From assembly GCA_015056145.1 (NCBI GenBank), contig SVGY01000005.1:1-64000 (forward strand): DNA of 64,000 bases, written 5' to 3'. Position 1 is the first letter of the stretch; the number at the start of each line of letters is the position of its first letter. Origin of the DNA: Clostridiales bacterium. GTDB taxonomy: Bacteria > Bacillota > Clostridia > Christensenellales > Aristaeellaceae. Shown here piece after piece: positions 8,963-16,205 of the stretch. Under the pieces are notes generated by a model. It had not been told where the DNA came from, ran no database searches, and was given only the letters and a program-made list of their open reading frames with translations. The translations under genes and the position numbers were made by a program.

Positions 8963-9371
8963 GCGGGAGAAGGCTTTTCCCCGGGAAAAGCCCCCTCCCG
9001 CACCCTCCCGAAAAGCGTATATGGGAAAGGGTATTTTGTGTGAAGAAGAGACTACCGGTTTGCGGTGGTCTCTTTTTGTTTGCCGACTTGGTTGCTAATG
9101 CGGTCTTCTTTTGCTTCTTTTCTTCTGACACAGAAGAAAAGAAGGCCCCCGGCAGGGACAGCAGCGGGGACGTGTAGTGACGGTGCTGGCGGGAGAAGGC
9201 TTTTCCCCGGGAAAAGCCCCCTCCCGCACCCTCCCGAAAAGCGTATATGGAAAAGGGTGTTTTGTGTGAAGATGGGACTGCCGGTTTGCGGTGGTCTCTT
9301 TTTTGTACGCCAACTTGGATAAAAATGCGGTCTTCTTTTGCTTCTTTTCTTCTGACACAGAAGAAAAGAAG
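8963..9371. repeat. Composite intergenic repeat, locus 2 (two tandem A-B-C units, period about 226 bp)
   Basis: Fills most of the 622-base gap before gdhA. Unit 1: hairpin A 8963-9001 (GCGGGAG/CTCCCGC outside, GGCTTTTCCC/GGGAAAAGCC inside), terminator-like B 9048-9077 (GAGACTACCG with CGGTGGTCTC, then five T), palindrome C 9114-9144 (14-bp perfect arms, spacer ACA). Unit 2: A 9189-9227, B about 9275-9304, C 9341-9371. The B hairpin of unit 1 would serve as terminator for yacL. Reading through C on the minus strand gives peptides such as SEEKKQKK, which are not genes. Confidence 0.85.
9048..9077 (+). terminator. Terminator for radA-yacL inside repeat module B
   Basis: Ten-bp stem with one T-G wobble, GAGACTACCG and CGGTGGTCTC, followed by TTTTT at 9073-9077. 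Confidence 0.75.
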
Positions 9372-9488
9372 GCCCCCAGCAGGGTAAAAACCCTCCGCCG
9401 CTTTCTGCTTTGCAATCGTCTTCCCCGTTTGCCAAAATGAAAAGAACACAGTAAATGCATCTGAAAACTTCTGCGGCGGGGTGGATTG

Positions 9489-9497
9489 TGCTATAAT
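9489..9497 (+). promoter_or_regulatory. Extended -10 promoter of gdhA
   Basis: TG-C-TATAAT at 9489-9497, 63 bases before the gdhA start. The -35 region (TTCTGC) is poor, as is usual with extended -10 promoters. Confidence 0.65.
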
Positions 9498-9556
9498 ACG
9501 TCTGCAAAACCTTGAAGGATATGTATTTGCAGGTTTGATGCAGAAAGGGGTCTTAG

Positions 9557-10900
<1,344 letters not shown>

Positions 10901-10932
10901 TCTGCGGCTGAAATATCAAGATGATATTTGCT

Positions 10933-10962
10933 CCCGCCTCTGTTTTCAGGGGCGGGTTTTTT
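10933..10962 (+). terminator. Terminator of gdhA
   Basis: Stem CCCGCCTCTG (10933-10942) with CAGGGGCGGG (10947-10956), one wobble, loop TTTT, then six T. Confidence 0.92.
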
Positions 10963-11018
10963 CTTCCCGACAAAAGCGTTCTGATTTCCTGCTTTCCCTC
11001 CTTTTTGCTGCAGATTCC

Positions 11019-11047
11019 TTGACAGTAAATCGCAGCTATGCTACACT
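11019..11047 (+). promoter_or_regulatory. Promoter of the MFS exporter gene
   Basis: Consensus TTGACA (11019-11024), 17-bp spacer, TACACT (11042-11047). Transcription would start near 11054, leaving a leader of about 110 bases. Confidence 0.78.
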
Positions 11048-11081
11048 GACGTCATCATAACACCTCAAAGGAGTCCTTATC

Positions 11082-11102
11082 GTGCGCATCAGTCCTCCGT
11101 AA
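11082..11102 (+). CDS. Possible six-codon leader peptide MRISPP
   Basis: A GTG start at 11082 has a strong ribosome site AAAGGAG (11067-11073) at ideal spacing and opens a six-codon frame ending Pro-Pro-stop at 11102. It is about 28 bases from the predicted transcription start. Two prolines before a stop codon are a poor substrate for termination and can stall ribosomes. The downstream hairpin that hides the exporter's ribosome site begins 11 bases after the leader stop. Too short for homology, so this rests on layout only. Confidence 0.45.
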   Translation: MRISPP

Positions 11103-11112
11103 TTTCAGCAAG

Positions 11113-11158
11113 AAGATCCTCTGTTGAATTACTCGTGCCGTAAATTATGCGAGGTCTT
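11113..11158 (+). promoter_or_regulatory. Candidate hairpin masking the MFS ribosome binding site
   Basis: AAGA-T-CCTC (11113-11121, one bulged T) can pair with GAGGTCTT (11151-11158); GAGG is the ribosome site of the exporter. A ribosome halted at the end of the leader frame would cover the left arm and free the site. Confidence 0.4.
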
Positions 11159-11163
11159 TTGTT

Positions 11164-12339
11164 ATGCAAAAAAAGAATAATATCCGTGTGATTCAGATCA
11201 TTTCCCTTTTGCAGGGAATGGTTTTCTATGCATCTGTTTCTACGCTCTACCGCCAGCAGGCAGGCGTATCCATCTTTCAGATTTCCGTCATCGAAAGCGT
11301 TTCCCTTGCGGTTTCCATGGCTTTGGAAGTACCATGGGGAATCCTGGCCGACAGAATCGGCCACCGCAAAACCATGGTGTGGTGTTCCTTTCTCTTCTTT
11401 CTTTCCAAAATTGTTTTCTGGAAGGCAGAGGGATTCGGCGGTTTCCTGCTGGAAAGGATTCTACTGGCGGTAACACTTGCAGGCCTGTCCGGTGTGGACG
11501 AGAGCATCCTCTATGCCTCCTGCGGAGAGGATCAGTATCAGAAGGTATATGGACACACCCAGGCACTGGGCACCCTCGGCATGATATTTGCCTCCATGGT
11601 ATGCTCACTGTTCATTGGCAATAACTACCGTCTGGCTGGCCTGTTTACTGCGATCGCCTATGGCATCGCCGCTGTTTTCTCCCTGTTTTTGAGCGAAACC
11701 AAGCTGCCGCAGAAAAACAAATGCTCCCCTTTCAATAGCTTCCGGGACAGTCTTCGGCAGGTGTTTCGCACCAAGGGACTGCTGGGTGTCATCCTGTGCG
11801 GCGCTTTCTTTGGGGAGGTGACGCATACTGTCACTGTATTTCTCAACCAGCTGCAATACATCCGCTGCGGCTGGGGCAATTCCATAATCAGCCTGGCCTA
11901 TATTCTGGGCACACTGGCAGAACTGAGCAGCGCCTGCTCCGAACGCCTCACCCGGCGCATAGGCGAAAAGCATAGCGGCATCCTGCTTCTTATGGTCAGT
12001 GCATCAGCCTGTGTGATCATGATCTTTTCCCTGAACGGATGGATCAGTCTTGGTTGTATACTGGCAATGGGTTTCTCCTCTGCCCTCTTCACTCCGCTGC
12101 TGAGTGCCCTTGAAAACCGGCTGATCACCATTGACGACCGTGCCACTGCGCTGAGCGTCTCTTCCCTGCTGACAGACAGCATTGCAATGCTGATCAGTCT
12201 GCTGATGGGCCGTGCGGCAGAGCATTCGCTTCCCTTTGCCATGGCCGTTGGCGCAGGAACCACTTTGATCGCTTTGGTTCTGTATGCCTGTGCACAGCCC
12301 GGCGGGGCAAAGACTTACCGGAGAGCAAGCGAAACCTGA
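11164..12339 (+). CDS. MFS transporter, probable efflux pump
   Basis: 391 residues, about 12 hydrophobic segments. The loop between segments 2 and 3 carries LADRIGHRKTM, the major facilitator signature. The N-terminal half is most like drug-efflux members; ligand cannot be told. GAGG at 11151 lies nine bases before the ATG and may be masked by the leader hairpin. Flanked by its own promoter and by the terminator at 12371, it is a single-gene unit. Codon use is less biased than in gdhA next door (more AT-rich third positions), which would fit an accessory, possibly acquired, gene. Confidence 0.85.
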   Translation: MQKKNNIRVIQIISLLQGMVFYASVSTLYRQQAGVSIFQISVIESVSLAVSMALEVPWGILADRIGHRKTMVWCSFLFFLSKIVFWKAEGFGGFLLERILLAVTLAGLSGVDESILYASCGEDQYQKVYGHTQALGTLGMIFASMVCSLFIGNNYRLAGLFTAIAYGIAAVFSLFLSETKLPQKNKCSPFNSFRDSLRQVFRTKGLLGVILCGAFFGEVTHTVTVFLNQLQYIRCGWGNSIISLAYILGTLAELSSACSERLTRRIGEKHSGILLLMVSASACVIMIFSLNGWISLGCILAMGFSSALFTPLLSALENRLITIDDRATALSVSSLLTDSIAMLISLLMGRAAEHSLPFAMAVGAGTTLIALVLYACAQPGGAKTYRRASET

Positions 12340-12370
12340 TAATGCATGCGATTTCTCATGTACAAAAAAA

Positions 12371-12392
12371 GAGCCCCTCTCGGGGCTCTTTT
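12371..12392 (+). terminator. Terminator after the MFS gene
   Basis: GAGCCCC (12371-12377), loop TCTC, GGGGCTC (12382-12388), T run after and A run before, so it can work in both directions. Its core is identical to the terminator at 12560. Confidence 0.9.
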
Positions 12393-12399
12393 CTGGCTG

Positions 12400-12468
12400 T
12401 CAAAAAATGCGCAGGGTGCAGGGGGATCATCCCCCTGCCGGGTGTGGACAGAGCCCACATTCCTTGTG
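12400..12468 (+). repeat. Second intergenic repeat family, copy 1
   Basis: Begins TCAAAAA, contains the hairpin GCAGGGGGA (12418-12426) with TCCCCCTGC (12430-12438), then GTGGACAGAGCCCAC and ends CCTTGTG. A similar stretch in the opposite orientation is at 23180-23242. It sits between two identical terminators; the rest of the gap up to 12556 shows nothing else except a small GCACC/GGTGC hairpin. Confidence 0.6.
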
Positions 12469-12559
12469 CCGCAGCACTTTCAAGAAAGCACAGCGAGCAC
12501 CGAAGGTGCAAGATTTGCGGCTTTGACTGACAAGAATGAGGTTTTTCCACAAGCTGAAA

Positions 12560-12582
12560 GAGCCCCTCTCGGGGCTCTTTTT
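12560..12582 (-). terminator. Terminator of hsp20
   Basis: GAGCCCC (12560-12566) with GGGGCTC (12571-12577). On the minus strand the stem is followed by TTT; on the plus strand by TTTTT. Confidence 0.85.
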
Positions 12583-12584
12583 GC

Positions 12585-13007
12585 TTACTGGATGGCAATC
12601 ATCCGGGTACCGGGTTTGTCCTCGTCCTTGATGCGGGGCAGGGTTACGGTGAGCACGCCGTCGGTATACTCGGCGGTGATGCCTTCCTCGTTGATGCTGT
12701 CCAGCTGGAAGCTGCGCTCCATGCTGCCGAAGCGGCGTTCGTTGTAGATATAGCCGTCCTTTTCTTCCTTCTTGGAGGCATTCACCTCTGCGGCGATGGT
12801 CAGAACGCCATCCTTCACCTCGATGCGGATGTCATCCTTGTTTGCGCCGGGCAGATCGGCCTTGAGCTGGTAGCTGTCCTCCTGCCGGATCACGTCCACA
12901 CGCATGGGCATCCTGCCGGGTTCTGCAAAAAATTCCCGGAAGAAGGGAGCGTCAAAGGCGGTCATAACAGGGTTACGGCGGCTGTGAAAGGGAATCATGT
13001 TATACAT
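12585..13007 (-). CDS. hsp20: Small heat shock protein, Hsp20/alpha-crystallin family
   Basis: 140 residues. The alpha-crystallin domain runs from about residue 35 (MRVDVIRQEDSYQLKADLPG) to the conserved end GVLTVTLPRI, with the A-x-x-x-n-G-V-L motif typical of the family. It is an ATP-independent holdase that keeps unfolding proteins soluble. The ATG at 13005-13007 follows AGGAGG; an upstream ATG at 13130 is rejected because it has no ribosome site and lies between the operators and the promoter. Two CtsR boxes upstream indicate repression by CtsR. Confidence 0.95.
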   Translation of the reverse strand: MYNMIPFHSRRNPVMTAFDAPFFREFFAEPGRMPMRVDVIRQEDSYQLKADLPGANKDDIRIEVKDGVLTIAAEVNASKKEEKDGYIYNERRFGSMERSFQLDSINEEGITAEYTDGVLTVTLPRIKDEDKPGTRMIAIQ

Positions 13008-13102
13008 AGCATATCCTCCTGAAAAATAGGTCGTAAGAGTGTATTTCGGGCTGTTTTGACTGATTCTTTGGGAGACTTTGTTCTCTCCCTTGGAACGATT
13101 AC

Positions 13103-13130
13103 AGTATAGCACAAGGTCAAAGAAAGTCAA
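13103..13130 (-). promoter_or_regulatory. Promoter of hsp20
   Basis: On the minus strand TTGACT (13125-13130), 16-bp spacer, TATACT (13103-13108) with TG one base before it. The -35 box is inside the proximal CtsR box, so repressor and polymerase would compete. Confidence 0.7.
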
Positions 13131-13131
13131 A
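13115..13131. promoter_or_regulatory. CtsR operator 1 (hsp20)
   Basis: Perfect match to the CtsR heptamer direct repeat: GGTCAAA-GAA-AGTCAAA. CtsR represses clp and related chaperone genes in Bacillota. Confidence 0.88.
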
Positions 13132-13161
13132 GTCCCGTTTACGTTCGTTTGGTTCCGTAAT

Positions 13162-13178
13162 GGTCAAAGAAAGTCAAA
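13162..13178. promoter_or_regulatory. CtsR operator 2 (hsp20)
   Basis: A second perfect GGTCAAA-GAA-AGTCAAA, 47 bp from the first in the same orientation, just upstream of the -35 region. Confidence 0.85.
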
Positions 13179-13267
13179 TGCGTATGGTGCAATCCTCTCT
13201 TTCCTTTCTCTTACGTCTGTTTTCTCTCATTTGCTTTCATTTTCTCTGTTTTTCAGGAACAACAAAA

Positions 13268-13300
13268 ACCGCCGGTACGATCATCCTGTCCTCCGGCGGT
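13268..13300 (-). terminator. Terminator of the uvrC-acetyltransferase transcript
   Basis: ACCGCCGG (13268-13275) with CCGGCGGT (13293-13300); on the minus strand followed by TTTTGTTG. Between this and 13180 lies a pyrimidine-rich stretch with nothing recognisable. Confidence 0.88.
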
Positions 13301-13321
13301 CTATGAATCTGCAAGGGCTCC

Positions 13322-13777
13322 TTACAGACTATATTGCATAAAATTTCCGTTCCTTCTGAAGCCAAAATCAGCATATAGAAACGTACCTGCATCCGAAGCC
13401 GTGATCTGCACGGCTCCGCAGCCATATTGTTTCGCTTCCTCCACCACTCTTCCAAGGAGCGCCCTTGCAATGCCCTGTCTGCGGTATTCCTTGGCAGTAT
13501 ACATGCTGGAAAGCAGGCCGATTCTGCCATTGGGGCAACCAAAGTAGGGCGGTTTTTCCACAAAGGACATGCCGCTGGTGGCAATGATCCTGCCCTCATC
13601 CAGCGCGATCCAGGAAACGAAGGTACCGTCCGCCATGTGGCGGGTGTAGTACTCCCTCAGTTGAGGCCTCAGATCAATATCTTCCGTTGCGCCTTCTTCT
13701 CTCAGCTGTTTGATCCTGATGTCAATAAACGATTCCAGCTCTTTTGCTGTCAGCCTCTGATAGGTCAGCATGCTCAT
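13322..13777 (-). CDS. GNAT-family N-acetyltransferase
   Basis: 151 residues. The acetyl-CoA loop is YRRQGIARALL (near residue 100), followed by the usual ITASDAG-x-FLYADFGF end of the GNAT fold. The substrate is unknown. The start overlaps the uvrC stop (ATGA, 13774-13777) with GGAGG before it; a second ATG two codons later is also possible. Translational coupling to uvrC suggests shared transcription rather than shared function. Confidence 0.87.
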   Translation of the reverse strand: MSMLTYQRLTAKELESFIDIRIKQLREEGATEDIDLRPQLREYYTRHMADGTFVSWIALDEGRIIATSGMSFVEKPPYFGCPNGRIGLLSSMYTAKEYRRQGIARALLGRVVEEAKQYGCGAVQITASDAGTFLYADFGFRRNGNFMQYSL

Positions 13778-15618
13778 TTTTCCTCCAATATCCTCCGGGC
13801 CATTTCACGGCTGATTCCTTCCACCTGGCACAATTCTTCCTCGGTGGCTTCAAAAATCGCCTTCACGCTCTTAAAGTGGCGGATCAACGCCGTTTGCCGT
13901 TTGGGACCGATGCCGGGAATGGAACTGAGCCGGCTTTGGATGCTTGCCTTGCCACGCAGCGCCCGGTGATGAGTAATGCCGAAACGGTGAGCCTCGTCAC
14001 GAACATGCTGCACAAGATGCAGTGCATTGGAGCGCCGATCCAGCACAATGGGTTCCTCCTGATGGGGCAGGTAGATCTCCTCAAAGCGTTCTGCCAGGCC
14101 AAACATGGGTATATTCACTCCGGTTTCCAGCATTGCTTCCCGGGCAAAACGAAGCTGCTGAGGGCCGCCGTCGATCAAAATCACGTCGGGAAAGGTGGAA
14201 AAACGTCCTCCAGCCGCAGGCAAGCCCTGCTCCTCCCGTTGCTTGCGCTCCTCAAGGCCGTGCCGGAAACGCCGGCCGATGACCTCCGCATGGGAGGCAA
14301 AGTCGTTGGCGCCCTCCACCGTCTTGATACGGAAATGACGGTACTCCTTTTTGGCAGGCTCGCCGCCTTCAAACACCACCATGGCCGCCACGCTGAGCAC
14401 ACCCTGGGTGTTGGATATATCATATCCTTCAATGCGCCGGGGCAGATTGGGCAGGTTCAGCGCCTGCATCAGTTCCCGCATGGCAAGGGTCGTACGCATG
14501 TACTTGGCTTGTTCGCTTTGGTAGTGATGATCCAGTGCGTTTTTGGCGTTCTTTGCCGCCAGCCGCACCAGTTCCAGCTTTTCGCCCCGCTGGGGCACTG
14601 TAAGGGTCACAGCGCCTCCCTTCTGCTGACGGAGCCACTGTTCCAGCTCCTCAACAGGCTCCGGCAGGGTTTGTACCAGCACGTTCCGGGGAATCAAATG
14701 TCCGTCGTCGTAGTACTGGGTCAGCACCTGGGAAAGGATCTGCGCTGGTTCCTCGCCGCCGCAGCCCTCCATGAGGATGGCTCTGCCGCCCTCCATGCGC
14801 CCTGCCCGGATGTGGGTCAGCTGCACCATGGCGTCCTGCTCATTCTGGGCGATGGCAAGCACATCTTGCTCCACATCCTTGGTCTGAATGGCATGCTGCT
14901 GTTCCATCAGCCCCTGAATATCGTAGAGCTTGTCCCGGTAGCTGGCTGCCAGTTCATACTCCATGCGCTCGCTGGCGGCGATCATTTCCTTTTGCAGTTC
15001 GTAAACCAGTTCCCTGCTGTCCCCCCCAAGGAAGGCAATGACTCTCTTCAGAATAGCCCCGTATTCCTCCGGGGAGATCAGCCCGGCGCAGGGGGCCTTG
15101 CACTGCCCAACCTGATGGTGCATGCAGGGCCGCTGCGGCCTTTTCAGAGGCAGGCTCAGGTTGCAGGTGCGCAGGGGGAAAAATTTTCGCACTTCCTCCA
15201 TTACCTGCCGTACTGCCGTTGCGCCGATGTAAGGGCCAAAATATTTGCATCCGTCCTTCTGATCCATGCGTCGGGCAAGGGTCAGCCGGGGAAAATTCTC
15301 CCTCATGTCGATACGCAGATAGGGATAGTGCCTGTCATCCTTCAGAAGGATATTGTAAAAGGGCCGGTGCTTCTTAATCAAGTTGCATTCAAGGGTCAAC
15401 GCCTCAAAGTTGGTCTGGCAGAGCATCAGGTCAAAATCGTCCACCCGGCTGACCATGGCCGCCACCTTGGGCGTATGGCTGCCATGGAAATACTGCCGCA
15501 CCCGGTTTTTCAGGTTCACGGCCTTGCCAACGTAAATAATTTCCCCTTCGCTTTTCATCAGATAGCAGCCGGGGCTGTCCGGAAGCATGCGTATTTTTTC
15601 TGCAAGGTTCTCGTTCAT
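13774..15618 (-). CDS. uvrC: Excinuclease ABC subunit C
   Basis: 614 residues, normal for UvrC. GIY-YIG nuclease domain at the N-terminus (GCYLMKSEGEIIYVGKA), a Cys cluster reading CMHHQVGQCKAPC, UVR motif, the RNase H-like nuclease half with DVILIDGGPQQL, and helix-hairpin-helix end SIPGIGPKRQTALIRHF. It makes both cuts around a lesion in nucleotide excision repair with UvrA and UvrB (not in this window). Start: ATG at 15616-15618 after AAAGGAG; an in-frame ATG 29 codons upstream has no ribosome site. Confidence 0.97.
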   Translation of the reverse strand: MNENLAEKIRMLPDSPGCYLMKSEGEIIYVGKAVNLKNRVRQYFHGSHTPKVAAMVSRVDDFDLMLCQTNFEALTLECNLIKKHRPFYNILLKDDRHYPYLRIDMRENFPRLTLARRMDQKDGCKYFGPYIGATAVRQVMEEVRKFFPLRTCNLSLPLKRPQRPCMHHQVGQCKAPCAGLISPEEYGAILKRVIAFLGGDSRELVYELQKEMIAASERMEYELAASYRDKLYDIQGLMEQQHAIQTKDVEQDVLAIAQNEQDAMVQLTHIRAGRMEGGRAILMEGCGGEEPAQILSQVLTQYYDDGHLIPRNVLVQTLPEPVEELEQWLRQQKGGAVTLTVPQRGEKLELVRLAAKNAKNALDHHYQSEQAKYMRTTLAMRELMQALNLPNLPRRIEGYDISNTQGVLSVAAMVVFEGGEPAKKEYRHFRIKTVEGANDFASHAEVIGRRFRHGLEERKQREEQGLPAAGGRFSTFPDVILIDGGPQQLRFAREAMLETGVNIPMFGLAERFEEIYLPHQEEPIVLDRRSNALHLVQHVRDEAHRFGITHHRALRGKASIQSRLSSIPGIGPKRQTALIRHFKSVKAIFEATEEELCQVEGISREMARRILEEK

Positions 15619-15660
15619 AGGGTTCTCCTTTTCACGGCTTTTTGCCGTAAATACGGCGCA

Positions 15661-15686
15661 CCGGCGGAAGGTATTCCTCCCGCCGG
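15661..15686. other. Hairpin between gtrA and uvrC
   Basis: CCGGCGGAAGG (15661-15671) with CCTCCCGCCGG (15676-15686), one mismatch, loop TATT. No T run on either strand, so not a classical terminator; possibly an RNA-stability or processing element. A perfect GCCGTA/TACGGC hairpin follows at 15644-15657. Confidence 0.5.
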
Positions 15687-15701
15687 CGGCATGTATGCAG
15701 A

Positions 15702-16172
15702 TCACTCTTCGCTTTGGGCTGCTTCCTCTGCTCTTTCTTTTTCCTGCTCCTTGCGGGCCAGGTCGTTGGTATCAGTGGTGTTGCGGTATACCACCAGCTT
15801 CTGGTAGAGGAATTCTGTCACGAAGTTGATCAGCATGGTGCCGATCATGACCAGATCCTTGTTCCAGCCGATACCGGTCAGGGCATCACCCCACCAGGTG
15901 GACAGGGGCGTGAACACCAGGTAGAACAGCGCCACCAGCAGCATGGCACGGGGCACGTTGCCATCGCTGCGGAAGGTGTAACGGCGGTTGAAGGTAAAAT
16001 TCCACAAAACGCTCAGCACCAGGGAGGTGAGGTAGCTGACCCAGTAAGGCCAGCCGAACGTCCTGGAAAACAGCTCAAAGCTGACGATCTGGATAATCCC
16101 TGCACTGATGGAAAACAGCGTGAATTTCAGGGCACGCCAGAATTCTTTCCGGGATTTGGTCTCTTCGTTCAT
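15702..16172 (-). CDS. GtrA-family membrane protein
   Basis: 156 residues with four hydrophobic segments. The conserved stretch WNFTFNRRYTF after segment 2 marks the GtrA/DPMS family (PF04138), small membrane proteins thought to help move lipid-linked sugars across the membrane. The C-terminal 25 residues are charged (Lys, Glu-rich). A GGAAGG ribosome site precedes the ATG. It lies 33 bases after metH and 83 before uvrC, in the same direction, with no partner glycosyltransferase nearby, so its context gives no substrate. Confidence 0.85.
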   Translation of the reverse strand: MNEETKSRKEFWRALKFTLFSISAGIIQIVSFELFSRTFGWPYWVSYLTSLVLSVLWNFTFNRRYTFRSDGNVPRAMLLVALFYLVFTPLSTWWGDALTGIGWNKDLVMIGTMLINFVTEFLYQKLVVYRNTTDTNDLARKEQEKERAEEAAQSEE

Positions 16173-16205
16173 AATATACCCTTCCTTCCTGCGGTTAGAA
16201 ACAAG

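Noticed and set aside
12346-12747. A 133-codon plus-strand frame spanning both terminators
   Set aside because: It reads through two terminators and the second repeat family and then runs antisense to hsp20.
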